A DNA stretch of 64,000 nucleotides from Saccharum officinarum (GCA_020631735.1 CM036191.1:37989335-38053334), one strand, 5' to 3'; counted from the stretch's first letter, positions 1-13,111 are shown. The notes: generated by a model from the sequence alone, not told the origin. Numbers and translations: made by a program.

Positions 1-2257
1 GGAGTCGGCGCCTCTTCTTCTGGGCCTCCGATCAGGGGCTCGACCGCCCCGCCCTCCACCGTACCCGCTAGCTCAGCCAACGGGTCTTGTTGCGGCCGTG
101 ACCCCCTCGCCAGGGCCGTCTCCTGCCCTGACACCGACGCGACCTCCTCCATGGTCACGTCAGCACCCGCCCGCTCCACGCCGTGGACGGGTGCCTCGCC
201 CGTCGCGACCTCAACGGCAGCCTCGGCCGTTGCTGACGACCTGGGCCCCGCCTCGACCACACCGGGCGCCACTATCTCTGCCGGTTTGGATCCCTCAACG
301 GCAGGATCCGGGACAGTAACCACCGTGGCGTCCGCTGGTCCCTGCCGTTGTCGCAGGCGCCCCTTCGCGGCCTCGACCTGCCGGACCCAGGCCGCATCCT
401 GCTCCGCCGTCCGGTTGAGGACAACGGCGCTGGCCCGTAGCGACTTCACGGGGGTAAGCCCCATCGGCTCCGCCTTCCGCTTTAATCTGCAAAGTGAAGA
501 AATGTCAGCCAACGGACCCAGAGAAAGGCAGAACAACCGAGCAGAGATGCTTACCCGGAAATCGGCACCAAGGGCTTCGACCCCGTGTGACCCGAGCCTC
601 CCAGGGTGGCCGATGGTGGCCACAGCGGCCTCACCAGCAGGCCGAGCACTCCTGGGGGCCCTGACCGACGCACCGTCCTGCGCCTTCTGTGCCTCCGAGG
701 CCAGCTGGCCTCGGTTCTCATGCCTGCCGACGTCGCCGCCGATGACGACGCCGGTACTGCCCATCCCAGCCCCTTCCTGAGCTTGCGGGGCCTGGGCGGG
801 TGCGGACGTCCCCCGTTGACCCCTCTTGCTGGGTCTGGGGTAAAGCAGCCCCCCCGTCGAGGGGCCCGTCTCCTTCTCCGTCTTCTCGTCCTCCTCGAAC
901 TCCTCGACCACGACGACCGAGGAGGACGCCCCCCTGATGGGTTCCACCAGGGGGCAAACGTCGGGAAGGTCCCCTAGTCCTGTCGCGGTCTCATACCGCG
1001 ACAGGACGTCGTCGTCTTCGCCGCTGCTGTTGTCGTCCCCCTGAGACCGTCTCGGAAGGGACGGCGCCAGGGGGACCCCGTCGATGGTCTGCTGATGCCG
1101 GAGCTTCTTCAACGCCTCCACCTCTTTGGCCTTGCGGATTGCCCGCTTCTTGGCCGTCTCCTTGGTTTGCTTCTTCTTGGAAGCATGCTGGCGTCGAGCC
1201 TCCCGGGCAGGCCGGTCCTCTGGGACTGGCAGACGTGTCTCCCGCAGCGCCGACAAATCCTATGCACCGGCCTCGACCAAATCAGCGAAATCCAAAAATA
1301 AACGAAATTAGCAAACATACTAGCCCTAAGATACGTACCATGGGCTCGAACCCTTCGGTAGGTCTCATGGGGACCCGGTTAGCCTCCTCCACCTTGAAGT
1401 TCCGACCATCCGGCGCGCTCGCCGGAGGACCTCCTCGAGGGCAAGGGATTCGTGGGACATCCGGGTCCCCTCCAGAGATGCCTCTAGAGTCATCTGGTTG
1501 AGGCGGAGACGACGCCGGCACAGCGGCATCACTCTGCGGCGATGGAAGGCCGCAGCCACCGCCGCAGCAGCCGTCAAGCCCGAAGGTGAAGCTGCTGCAC
1601 GCCGCCAGCAGCGGGTCTAGGCGCGGCTTCTCGGCTTCTGGCATTCCGTATGTCCAGCGAGCCTCTCGAGCGGTCAACACGCGGCCGGTGTACCTCGGCA
1701 ACTGATTTTCATCGTTGTGGAGGTAGAACCAACCCTCATGCCACCCGTTGTTCGAAGAGATGAGGCGAGCCAGGATGTACAGATCCGCCCGGCTCGACCT
1801 CACCTGCAGGACGCAGCTCCCTACTCGAGCCACGCACAGGACGCCTTTCTCCCCCGCCTTCTTGGCGAAGAGCTCGGCCTTGAAAAGGTGAAGCCACAAG
1901 TTCCACTATGTCTCCACCCCCAGGTAGCCCTCGCAGACCGCCGCGAAGATGGCGGCCTGCGCGATGGCGTTGGGGGCAAGGTGGTGGAGCTCCACCTGGT
2001 AGTAGTGGAGGAGCGCGCGCATGAAGACGGACGCCGGCACGCCAAACCCCCGCTCATGGAAGCAGACGAAGCTCACCACGTACCCTTTAGGGGGTGCGCG
2101 GCTCCCGGTGGGCAGGGGGCGGCGCGATCCACTCCGGCTGCAACCGGCTCGTCCTTGGCCGTAGCAGCCCATCCTCGACCAACTCTTCCAACCTCCTCTC
2201 TGTCACCGAGGAGGCGGCCCAGTCGTCGGCGGGGAGGATCTGGCTCTTTCCTGCCAT
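1..2257 (-). pseudogene. Antisense extra ORF of the Tat element (Transposase_28-like protein), decayed
   Basis: On the strand opposite to the element an ATG at 2257 opens a protein starting MAGKSQILPADDW. Its conserved block (about 2090-1700) contains the FVCFHERGFGVP, AIFAAVCEGYLG and WFYLHNDENQ motifs of the plant 'putative gypsy-type transposon' family (Pfam Transposase_28). A TAG near 1911 interrupts the block. A GTACGT donor near 1340 suggests an intron before a downstream part at about 1280-1. That part is lysine/arginine-rich, then acidic, then Ala/Pro/Gly-rich, and it runs off the window edge. Such ORFs are a Tat-lineage hallmark and their function is unknown. The stop makes this copy probably non-functional. 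Confidence 0.65.
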
Positions 2258-2648
2258 CGGTGCTGTCGGAAGGGGGGTGGACGAAGAGGATGTGGTGGTG
2301 GCAGCGATGCGGGCAGAGAGCGCAATAAAGCAAGGGTTGTCTGAGGCAGAGAATGCAGGAGCGTAAGGGAACGATGGGGAACGCAGACCCCCAGGCCTTG
2401 ATTTTATATGCCCAGGCGGAAGCCCAACGGCCGTGCGAAAAGGTAGGAACAGTTTCCCGCATTAAATGCGCCCACCTAACCGTTTCCTTACATCTCGCAG
2501 GTGTTAGGCACGTGGCCGTCCCCCACGTCATAACCGTACGCCACGTCGCCCACTATCGCGCCGATCTCGCCTCCCCTCGTAAAAAGATGCGCTCGGCTAA
2601 CGGGCGGGGGAGAGATCCACGGACGGATATTCCCAGATACTTGGGAAA

Positions 2649-4620
2649 CGGGCCCCGAGCCCAGTATAAGCCTCGAGGGAGCGAAAGCTAGCCCTCGACC
2701 AGGGTTCGACAGCTGCCCTCGAGCAACAGAGTTAGGGACGACCAAGGGTGCGCCCGTACATGGCCAGGGCTCGAGCCACGCTCTCGAGGCACCCCAGGAC
2801 GTATTCGAGGCCAAAGGAGGAGGTCCACGTAGGAATCCCCCCGGGGGAGGCATCGAGCCCTCGAATCCTGTCGCAGGGAATCAAGATCCACACGACCACT
2901 TCTTGGCATCTTTGGGAGCGCCTCCGGGCCACTAGCCGACCCCTAACGACTGGGACACGGGCTCTCACTCGAATTCCCCCGCTAGCAGCTCACCGGAGAT
3001 CATCGGATCGCCCAAATGAGGGTAGTACGGCGTTCTCCACCCCTCCTCCTTTTTTCGGAAAAGGAGCGTGAGGGTCGCACAGCAAAAGACGGCCAGGACT
3101 CTGATCGACCTCGTGCGCGCGAGGATCGGGGTCTCGACCGCAGAAACGGGCCCTGAGCCCGGTATAAGCCTCGAGGGAGCGGAAGCTGGCCCTCGACTAG
3201 GGTTCGATAGCTGCCCTCGAGCAACAGAGTTAGGGACGACCAAGGGTGCGCCCGTACATGGCCAGGGCTCGAGCCACGCTCTCGAGGCACCCCAGGATGT
3301 ATTCGAGGCCAAAGGAGGAGGTCCACGTAGGAATCCCCCCCGGGGGAGGCATCGAGCCCTTGAATCCTGTCGCAGGGAATCAAGATCCACATGATCACTT
3401 CTTGGCATCTTTGGGAGCGCCTCCGGGCCACTAGCCGACCCCTAATGACTGGGGCACGGGCTCTCACTCGAATTCCCCCGCTAGCAGCTCACCGGAGATC
3501 GTCGGAACTCGCCCAAACGAGGGTAGTACGGCGTTCTCCGCCCCTCCTCCTTTTTTCGGAAAAGGAGCGTGAGGGTCGCACAGCAAAACGGCCAGGACTC
3601 TGATCAACCTCGTGCGTGCGAGGCTCGGGGTCTCGACCGCAGAAACGGGCCTCGAGCCCGGTATAAGCCTCGAGGGAGCGGAAGCTGGCCCTCGACTAGG
3701 GTTCGACAGCTGCCCTCGAGCAACAGAGTTAGGGACGACCAAGGGTGCGCCCGTACATGGCCAGGGCTCGAGCCACGCTCTCGAGGCACTCCAGGACGTA
3801 TTCGAGGCTAAAGGAGGAGGTCCACGTAGGAATCCCCCCGGGGAGGCATCGAGCCCTCGAATCCTGTCGCAGGGAATCGAGATCCACACGACCACTTCTT
3901 GGCATCTTTGGGAGCGCCTTCGGGCCACTAGCCGACCCCTAACGACTGGGGCACGGGCTCTCACTCGAATTCCCCCGCTAGCAGCTCACCAGAGATCGTC
4001 GGAACTTGCCCAAACGAGGGTAGTACGGCGTTCTCCACCCCTCCTCCTTTTTTCGGAAAAGGAGCGTGAGGGTCGCACAGCAAAAGACGGCGAGACTCTG
4101 ATCGACCTCGCGCGCGCGAGGCTCGGGGGCTCGGCCGCAGAAACCTAAACCTCGAGGGATCGAAAGCTGGCCCTCGACCAGGGTTCGACAGCTGCCCTCG
4201 GTAATAGAGTTAGGGATGACCAGGGTGCGCCCGTACATGGCCAGGGCTCGAGCCACGCTCTCGAGGCACCCCAGGACGTATTCGAGGCCGAAGGAGGAGG
4301 TCCACGTAGGAATCCCCCGGGAGAGGCATTGAGCCCTCGAATCCTATCGCAGGGAATCGAGATCCACACGACCACTTCTTGGCATCTTTGAGAGCGCCCG
4401 GGCCACTAGCCGACCCCTAATGATTGGGGCACGGGCTCTCACTCGAATTCCCCCGTTAGCAGCTCACCGGAGATCATCGGAACTCGCCCAAACAGGGGTA
4501 GTACGGCGTTCCCCACCCCTCCTCCTTCCTGAAGGAGGAGCGTGAGGGTCGCACAGCAAAAGACGGCCAGGACCCTGATCGACCTCGTGCGCGCGAGGCT
4601 CGGGGGCTTGACCGCAACGA
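2649..4620 (+). repeat. Four-copy tandem repeat of ~0.5 kb inside the Tat element
   Basis: Units begin with a GGGCC(C/T)GAGCC-type block at about 2649, 3148 and 3648, and with a shortened version at about 4140. The spacing is therefore about 490-500 bp. Each unit repeats the same landmarks in order: an AAGCCTCGAGGGA segment, a CAACAGAGTTAGGG segment, a CGCCCGTACATGGCC segment and a short CTCCTTTTTTCGG hairpin-like stretch. The fourth copy is shorter and more diverged. ORFs of 60-178 codons called across it in several frames shift with the repeat and are not genes. Confidence 0.9.
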
Positions 4621-4910
4621 ATCATTCCCCAATAAAACGAATACAAGACCTCGGAGGAGTCTCAACACTCCACCGAGGCCTCGGGGCTACACCCGACGGG
4701 TGCGCTCGCGCGCCCCCACCGGAAAAAGTCACAACGCCACGACTCCTGTTCAAACAAACCTCTTGGAGAGTGATCACACACTCACCCAAAGGCTCGGGGG
4801 CTACTGTCGGTACCAACAGTACGGGGGTACCCACATCCATCGCTAATAAAAAACTAAAACGACTCAAACCGCAATAAAAGGCAGCCCGCCTCGACGCGTA
4901 TCCAGTCCGC

Positions 4911-5050
4911 CTCGTACGAGGCCCGCTCGACGGGGCGCCTCAACCACGCTCCGGCTCCGACTCGTACGAGGCCCGCTCGACGAGGCGCCTCGACCGCGCT
5001 CCGGCTCTGACTCGTACGAGGCCCGCTCGACGGGGCGTCTCGACCGCGCC
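4911..5050 (+). repeat. 50-bp tandem repeat (about 3 copies) in the LTR
   Basis: CTCGTACGAG followed by GCCCGCTCGA recurs at 4911, 4961 and 5011, an exact 50-bp period with a few substitutions. It lies in the U3 part of the LTR upstream of the TATA box, where tandem repeats often act as enhancer-like elements. That role is an inference. Confidence 0.9.
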
Positions 5051-5643
5051 CCATCCCGTACAGCAAGATACCTCGACGGCGCTCCGACCCGCGCGAGGTT
5101 CATCCGCCCACTGGGAAAAAACTCGACTCGCGTGAGCCCGGGTCGAGCGCCTCGACTCCTTCTCTTTACCTACCCCAGAACAAAAGCCATAGCATTTAAT
5201 GCGTTACCGACTATCACCTACCGGCATGGCTGCAACCAGGATCGACGTGGGAACAATGCCCGTGTCAGATCACACTGTTTTACCGCCCATCCCGTGATGG
5301 GAAGTGAAACCCGTCACTATACCCACCTTACCGCACATTGTTCACCATCGATCACCCTCGAGGGAGGATAAGACAAGGTCCGTTCTCCGCAATCTCGAGG
5401 ATTCGGCCTTATCCATCTGGCCTCGACCCGGCCTCGACCTAACCCCGACGCTCGACACAGTTCAACGGCAAGGAAGGGACGGTATGGCACGACGCTCCGG
5501 GTCATTTCGCCGTCTCGTCTCCCATGACGCCATGGTGTCCAGGGATGGCCGGCCATTTCCAGGGCACATCGCTATGGTCAGCTCAACAGGAATCGATAAA
5601 ACGTCACCTCAAGACTCCCCGTCGCCCTGGCCTCCTCTCGCCC

Positions 5644-5650
5644 TATAAAA
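5644..5650 (+). promoter_or_regulatory. TATA box of the Tat-element LTR
   Basis: TATAAAA sits in a C-rich context (CCCTATAAAAGGG) about 330 bp before the LTR end. This is the usual place for the U3 promoter of an LTR retrotransposon, so transcription would start roughly 30 bp downstream. Confidence 0.65.
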
Positions 5651-5977
5651 GGGCAGGCCAGGGTTCTACAAGGGAGGACGGATGACAACGACAGACAACG
5701 AAGAAAAACAAGAGATCGATATCTCAAGCAACCACCATTTTCCTCTTTTTCCACTCTTTGAGACTTGGGCTCGACGCCCTCTCTCGCATGCTTGTAACCC
5801 CTACACGAGCACTTCGGTGCAAGGAAATACAAACTTCTCCCCCCCCCACTGGACGTAGGGCCTTCTTTTGCCCGAACCAGGATAAACCCCGTGTGTTCTC
5901 CTTGCATCACCATCCAGGAAAGAGACACGCAGCATTTACTCGTTGGTTTAGGACCCCCTCGGGTCCGAACACCGACA

Positions 5978-7260
5978 CTTGATTAACATCATAAGTCATA
6001 ACCAGCAACAGGGGTCCGTACTTTCAATATTTTAGCTCAATAAAAGACTCCAAGGGTATGCAGGCTTAAGAGGATAGTATGAAGCAAGTATAACTTTTAT
6101 AGAAAAACTTACTACAAGTTGGTCCGTACTTTCAATATTTTAGCTCAACATTAAGTCATTAGTACCAGTTTGCACCTATTCTAAATGAAGCACTTCTTTA
6201 ATCATCACATCTCATCTCATCTCTTTTCCATAAGTAACCATGTTCCATTGATTAAACTACGATGAGTGGTCAGAGGGTCGAGTCTCCATAACCGAGGAGC
6301 AATGACGATTCGAACTGATTAAAGCCCAGCTGGGGATTCCGAACCACACGACATATGCAGGTCCCGGACCTACATATATCAACCCTTCCCACAGATCCTC
6401 CAAAACAGGAACAGGTTCACGCCACTCGGGAGCACAATACTCCACCGCCCTACATCAACCCAGATGCTTCCGTCCATCCCAGATCCGTAGGGTGGGTACA
6501 CGCTACTCCCACCATCTCTCCACTCCCAGTGTACCGTTGTCCTTTCCCATAAAGAAATAGCCGAGGTATCAGGATTACCGGAGTATGTGGCCAGTACTGC
6601 AAAGTCTCGACCACACGGTGGCCTACATTGAACGGTCCTTAATTGACACAAACGGAGCACTACACCGACTCATTTCACGATGCAAGCCACTTGCCCGATC
6701 TCGATTTAAACATTATTCACATCATGGTATTCTCACGACCCATAAGCAGAGCCGAGAAGAGCAGAGGTAAAACCTATTTACCACGAACGATGAAATCATC
6801 ATTCGACTTCTATCGAAGTCTAAGCATTTCTAAGCATAAGAGGTATCGACCTACATACTAGTGGGGTGACAAGGAAGGATATTTGAAATTCAAGGTAATC
6901 ATGCAGCAATTGGATATACAACCAAGTCATATTTTACTTAATATACATATTATAGGACTCGAATGATAAAAGTATTTGTAAATATAAGGAACGGGTTAGA
7001 TGCTCCGGGGCTTGCCTATGTTGCAGGGAAGGTCAGAATCCGCAGAAGGATCACCGAAGTTGAACTTGACACTAACACCATTGGTGGATGAACCTTCTCC
7101 GAAGCTTGATCAACACGAATCTTCTCACTCTTGTTTACTACACGTAAATAATGATGTATGCTTTAACATGATGAAATGCATGACATGATGCATGGTGAGA
7201 GACATACAAGTGAATGGATGAGCTTAAACAAAGTTAATGTATTTGAGTACAACTTTCCTT
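5978..7260. other. Non-coding, probably old LTR-retrotransposon debris
   Basis: No ORF with recognisable homology is present. A 28-bp segment starting GGTCCGTACTTTCAA occurs twice exactly (6013-6040 and 6121-6148). The general character (CCGAACCACACGAC, GAGGTATCGACC and similar patches) resembles LTR or leader sequence of grass retrotransposons. I cannot place its borders or family. Confidence 0.35.
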
Positions 7261-10200
7261 CGCTAAGAGCTAGGGTTTATGTTCTAAAAGTATTTTAATT
7301 GTCAACCCACAAGTTGATTGGTTGTTTATCAACCAGACATTGAACTAACAACATGACACGAATCTTCTCCTGCAGAAAAGTCTTTCTTGCAATAATTACA
7401 AGTTGCAGAAACTAAAACCTTATTACCATCATAGATCTTGGTGAAATGTTTCCAGCATGCTGCGTCCCCGCTCCGGGATGGCCCAGCACAGTGTTGTCAT
7501 TGCAGTTGCCGGTGGCCGGAGTCTCCGTGATGGAGAAATTGCTTGTCCTTGTAACCGTCGGGATCGAGCAATTTACAGGTTGCTCGTCCTCAGTCCCTTC
7601 AAGATCATCAATTTATGGCCGTCCATGCCATAGTCTCCCGTACTTGGGGAGAGCTGGCGTGGATCGAGATGGACGACCGTCTCACACACTGGAGGACTAC
7701 GAGAGCGTCAGCGTCGCTTGTGTGCCATTGTTTTTGTTCTCTTTCTAGCACTACCATGCGACATATTTTTGGTCATTTTGACGGTGATTTGGTAAAGGTC
7801 CGGACTCGAGAGACAAGAGCAAGACAAACTGGCTATATAGTCTAGGCACCGTGTCCGTGTAGGTGAACGTTAGTTTTGTTTCCTTGATTGGTCGTTTCCT
7901 TGAATGCACGCTGATTGATTGATAGCTTCCTTGATTCATCGTTGCCTTGCACGTTCACTGATTGTTTCCTTGATTGATCGTTGCCACGGGTCGACATCGT
8001 GCTTGCGTGCTATTTTCGTGCCGTGCCGGCCCAAGCACGTCTCAAAATGCGGGCCGGATCGTATAGCCCATCGTGTCGAGATCCTAAACACAGCACGACT
8101 CTCACATTCGTGTCGTGCCGATACGGCCCAAAATATTTCGTGCCGTGTCGTGCTTCGGGTTGTACTAAATGATCGTGCCATGGCCGGCCCTCAAACGGCA
8201 CATCCCAAGTCCTAACTCTAGCCAGCATCATGAATCATTATTTCCTTTGCTCTTGTTTTTTAGTGATTGGTAGCCAAAATATTGCTGGCTGATTGTTGGT
8301 GGAACACTTGATTTACTAGGCCTGAGTTTGTACCTGATCCCAAAATAATAATAGGTTTGTCTTTTACATAAGAAGCTTGAAATTTGGTGAATCTTGAATC
8401 TGATTTGTTTTTTTTCTTTTCCAAGTTTGTAAGCATGATTGACCCACTATGATAACGGGTTTTGGTTTCAGGTATCCTCCCGCTCTTTTTTGTTGCGCCG
8501 TTTGTTTTTCGAGAAGATTTGTCTTTCGCAGATTGAAAAAATCAATCGAATTTTTTTGGTGTTCCTTTGTTGTTCCCACGTATTTGTTCGCATAGCACGT
8601 GTCCTGTTTTTAGTGGTTGAAAAAAAATCGACTGAAACACAATAAGAAAATCAGCCGAATGACTGACACGACCCCTATTCTCTGGGCCTCCGTCCATCTC
8701 CGAAGAAAACGCTCAGCTGAGTTCCCCCGTGCGCTGAACAGGGCCTGCGGTCTCACCACCGGTGGCACCAGAACCGGCCCAACCAGCTCGAGGCACACAG
8801 CAGCCCAAGGAGCCTATGCTCCGGTCAGCTGGTAATGGTCTCAAATCCAGATTGAACCCACACCAAACCAACCAGCCCCACTGTTCCCCCAAGCCAATCC
8901 ACATGTGAAAGCAAAACGGTTTCTTCACTGTACTACTTGTTCTTCTCGCTTGCGGGGTGCTTCGTGGATGCCGCCGTTAGCTGTGCGGCCCCTGCGGGCG
9001 CATGGCCATTCCCTGCCATGTCCGGCCATGGCAAGGACGAGCAAGGCACAATGGGCCATGTCAGCAAGCTCCCTGCGGCCAGCAGCCTGCCAATGGTGGT
9101 GGAGGCGGTGCCCAGGACGTACGTACAGAGCGGCTTCTGATGGTCGTTTTTGGACTAGCTAGCTAGATAACTTCCATGGCGTGCATGCATCGATAAGTTA
9201 GGTTATGAACCGTAGAAACCCAATCTGAGCTGGACCAAACCACTTTGAGATCGTAGCCAATCCAAACCAGACTGTTAGTAGGCTCAAATTGTTCTGCCCC
9301 ATCCAATCAAGACCCAAGGTAAAACCAAACCACATAATCCAGTTCCAATCCAAACCATTACCAGAGTCCGGTGCTGTCTTTTGCCTAGGCACCGGATAAA
9401 TCTGGTGGGGGTGAAAATAGCCCACCAAACGCTATTTTCAGACTTTTTAAATGTGCCAAATCTCAACAAGTTTTCCATCAAACACCAGCACTTCAAGGAC
9501 GTGAGTTAGCATTTTCAAAATATTTTGTAAAGCTTTTCACCTGCTTCCTTACCATGTCACCAGGTCACATACACCGTTAATCCTCACCTAGTGACACTGG
9601 ATAACCATTATCACTTTAGAGCTCTTATCTTTATAATATGACTATCTATTCTAAACTTGACTGTGCACTTTATTGCACATTGGCCACCAAAAGCAAAGCC
9701 CTAACACTATACATTTTTCCTTCAAGCTTGCTTTCCAACTCCGTCTCTCCATGGCTAAGTACTAGCTTCATATGGTCATGAACACCATGGATCTCCACCA
9801 CTCCTAAGCCTTGCTCCTCACCATCAAGTGGACCTTAGCTTAATCAAACTCATTGAAAGCATTAGTCTATATAGTTGGCATTCAATTACTAAAACCAAAC
9901 TAGGGCTTTCAATGAGCTCCTCGCTGTGTGCTATGCCCTTACATTTCTTTGGTGCACCCTAGCTCGGGATCAAGCTGCTGGTCGTGTGGCATCCATGCCC
10001 AACCACCATGGCCTATATATGTCTAAAAGCTTCCTGGAGAAGAAAAAAAAAAGGAAGGAGCAGTTGTTGCCACCAAGCTTGTACTCACTTTCTGATCAAC
10101 GGAGACCCAATATTCCAGACAAGGAGACTATGCTGAGCTGCTGCCCAGCTACTGCTGCCATCAAGCGGATCCTCTCTACGAGCCCATGTTAGTACACTCC

Positions 10201-11531
10201 CAAAACTAGAAACCACGAGTTACCAATGGATAGTTTCTACAGAATAAATTTTTATCTATTCGCATGTCTTCTCTCTTCATCATTTACCTAACACATATCT
10301 TCAGGTCTTGGTTCTCGTATAGACATGATTTCTTCTTTAAGAAATAATTTTCTCCTCTCTTTTCTTTAATTGCAGTGTCACATCATCTTTTTTGCTTAGC
10401 TGACATCTTAATTAATGAACATATAAATCATCTACTAGTTTCTTGTTGGAAGTGCCCTTATAGTTCTAGCAGCGGACAAACGACGTAGCAGTTTTAAACA
10501 TGGATGAAGAAAAAATTACCCAGATTGTTGTAGTGATTTTGAGTGATTTTCAACTTTAAATAATGACTAATTTTGTAATTTGAAAATTATTTTTAGATGG
10601 AATCTTGGAGTCGCTCCTTAACGTCAATTACTAAGGATATTGGGGTGGCGATTCGTGGGTTGGCTAGGTTGGTCTAAGCCCTTGGCCCAATAATCCACTG
10701 CCTGACCTCGTGTAGCGTAGCGCAATACGCCATGTCCTGTCATCAGGTGGCACTTGGCAGCCATGAGCACGGCGGTGGTGGCTGTAACAAAAAAAATATT
10801 AAATATTTAAGATACCAAATAGATATCATTAATTAATTTGTTTAGAATATATTTTTAATAATAAGGATATATTTTTATGTGTTTCGATCATTATCGTCGT
10901 CCGAGAATACATCGGACCACAATTATTTTTATAAAAGAACATCCTCATAGCAAAGAAAAGCCCATGAACAAAAAGACATGTAGCCAAGACACTGGATAAC
11001 CTAAATAAAACACAGAAACTAATAACAAAAAGAAGAAGAAAATCTCCAATAAACAACTCCTGTTATTCATCTCGCGGCCTTCCGGCCGGTTACATACAGT
11101 AACTTGATTCCAAAAGAACCAGAGCCTACCAAATAAAGATAAGAAAAATTTATCTCTTCAACTGATGACCAAGAACACACTGCCTCGTCAGCCTTCACCC
11201 ACCAAAAAGCCAAGTGAGAAAAGAACTAGAAATATTGTATTTTATTTTTGATTGACAGAGATCGTGCAAGCGAGAACTGCGAGCTGACGCAGTGGACGCG
11301 GGACGTCAGCGGCCACGCCCGCGACACGAAAGCATGACCGTTGACTGTGCCCAAGTCTTTGTTGCTTTTATATTTACTAGTTGCCATGGGCTGGTATTGG
11401 TGGCATCTTATACCATGCACGTGCGCACGTGTCTATGGTATTGGTGGCTATCCCATATCTCTTCCTCATCCATGTTTTTTTTAAAAAAGAGAAAAACTCA
11501 TCTCCAAGAACCATATATCCCTTCCCCATCT
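7261..11531. other. Intergenic sequence without a supportable gene
   Basis: About 4.3 kb with only short, unconserved ORFs. A degenerate ~45-50 bp repeat built on TTCCTTGATT and TGATCGTTGCC lies at 7878-7985. A patch at 7990-8215 rich in CGTGCCG/CGGCCC words resembles the subterminal repeats of DNA transposons, but no terminal inverted repeat could be paired. Repeated AACCAAACCA-type words at 9230-9360 are similar. The two overlapping ORFs at 8905-9162 show no family I recognise. The A-rich stretch at 10900-11230 could be the 3' end of a retroposed sequence. Confidence 0.4.
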
Positions 11532-11536
11532 ATTAG

Positions 11537-12005
11537 TGTCGACGAGATGTGGTCGGCAGTCTGAGGGGTATGCCTACGGTAGTAGATTATTGGTGGAGGT
11601 GTGCAAGACCACGAACTAGATGGTGACGCAAGATGAACACGAGATTTATCCAGGTTCGGGCCACGAACTACGCACTACCCTACGTCATGCGTCTTTGTGG
11701 ATTGTATTGATATGTGATGACCATGATGTTTTGAGGGGGGGTCTTTGCCCGTCTTATATAGTACGGGGGGCAAGGTTACAGATCTAATGAATATAATCCC
11801 AGCCGATTACAACTGCTGTATCCGCGGAGGATATGATATCTATTCTAACCGACTTTGTTTCCTTGATCATCAAGTAGTCTCTGCTTGCTCCGCACGGTTC
11901 GCCGAGCAGTTCGGAGATCCACGTGGCCCTTTCTGGCGAGTTAGGCCACCTTGTCTGGAGCGGCCCATGTGGAGCCATGAGGGTATGCGGGTCTATCCCC
12001 CCACA
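11537..12005 (-). repeat. 3' LTR of the outer Tat element (469 bp)
   Basis: Read on the minus strand it opens TGTGGGGGG and closes CTCGTCGACA. The same sequence recurs at 39981-40448 with scattered differences. It contains a TTATATAG motif near 11755. Confidence 0.88.
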
Positions 12006-12119
12006 GCTAGTCCCCGATGCGAGGCACCATTGGCTCTGCCATAATGTCAAGAGATGTGATCCTCAGGATTTAGTTGTATTACGGTAGGGGACGCGCCTCT
12101 GGCACTATGCAGAAAATAT

Positions 12120-12730
12120 GGGTGCAAAAAAGTTAAGCACATTTACCGCAAGGTGAAGTGTGCCCACTTAGTCCCCGAGCCTGATAGCAGGTGACTTGAT
12201 CACGTGGTGCCAGGGTCTAAGAGAAAAACAATCCAAAACTAAATAAACACACTCACCGCAAGGTGAAATGTGCCCACTTAGTCCCCGAGCCTGACAGCAG
12301 GTGACTTAGTCACATGGTGCCAGGGTCCAAAGAGCACATTCTCAACTCAACTGAGAATTATGCACCGTGGCTCTGTCATAGCACAGTCCTTAGCCCTACT
12401 GTGGGCCCAGTCCCTAGCTCTGTTGTGGACCCAATCCCTAGCTCTGCCGTGGATAAAAACCCATGGCTCTGCCACGTGGCAACTCCTAGCTCTGCTGCGA
12501 GACTATCCCCCAACTCAGTTGTGGGCCCTAAAATAAAAACATCATATGGCTCTGCCACACGGCAGCCCCCAGCTCCGCTGTGAGGCAACCCCCAACTCAG
12601 TTGCGGGCCCACTCCACAACTCTGCTGTAGATTCAGTCCCCAGCTTAGCCGTGGACAACAAGAACATTAATCTGATGCATATAGATAGATCTGCCACGTA
12701 GCAGTCCCCAGCTCTGCTGTGGGGCCACAA
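12120..12730 (-). repeat. Short tandem repeats next to the 3' LTR
   Basis: A ~100-bp unit containing GTGCCCACTTAGTCCCCGAG occurs twice (about 12165-12230 and 12266-12330). It is followed by many degenerate ~25-35 bp units built on CCCAGCTCTGCTGTGG across about 12360-12725. Position between the extra ORF and the 3' LTR parallels the repeat block of the Tat element at the start of the window. Confidence 0.8.
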
Positions 12731-13111
12731 AATGCACTGACACGCTAGAATCGGACCATATGTAGCGAAACATGCCCACTCTAGGGTCCTCACCACAGCC
12801 AAGGCCTACATAAAGGCTCGCTTGGAGATAATGATTGAGAAAGCAAAAGTGGCGCATCGGACGTGGTTACCCAAAAACCCTGGAAGTCAAAGGGTCATTC
12901 CGCTGTTATAAATACCCGTGCGACGGTGCCCCACTTCTCCCACTGCATCCACTTCATGTCAGTTCGTCTTCCACACCGCTTGCTCCACCTTCTCCGCCAG
13001 TTCCATCGCCGTTGTGCCCGTAAACCTAGATTCGAACGCCGCCAGATCTAGCCGCTCCAACACCACCCTACACACCACAGCTGTGTTCCACTGCCGGAGA
13101 AGAGGAGGAGG

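Larger units (their letters stand above)
1..5977 (+). mobile_element. Tat-lineage Ty3/gypsy LTR retrotransposon, 3' portion
   Basis: This is the right-hand part of a large LTR retrotransposon whose gag-pol lies outside the window. From left to right it holds an ORF on the opposite strand (1-2257), four ~0.5 kb direct repeats, a purine-rich tract (4788-4804) and an LTR that opens TGTCGG and closes CCGACA. An antisense extra ORF plus tandem repeats between pol and the 3' LTR is the known layout of Tat-lineage elements such as maize Grande. The purine tract just before the LTR fixes it as the 3' LTR of a plus-strand element. The 5' LTR, and so the target-site duplication partner, is not visible. 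Confidence 0.8.
4805..5977 (+). repeat. 3' LTR of the Tat element (1173 bp)
   Basis: The LTR opens TGTCGGTACC at 4805, directly after a purine-rich tract (GGCTCGGGGGCTAC), and closes ACACCGACA at 5977. TG...CA ends and the short TGTCGG/CCGACA inverted repeat support the borders. CTTGA at 5978-5982 is the expected site of the target duplication, but the other copy is outside the window. Confidence 0.85.

Noticed and set aside
8905..9162. Two overlapping ORFs as a small protein gene
   Set aside because: No domain, no promoter or splice context, and no conserved motif. The frames overlap in different phases.
12120..12730. Regularly spaced short repeats that could suggest a CRISPR-like array
   Set aside because: The units are degenerate and adjacent without unique spacers, and they lie inside a plant retrotransposon.
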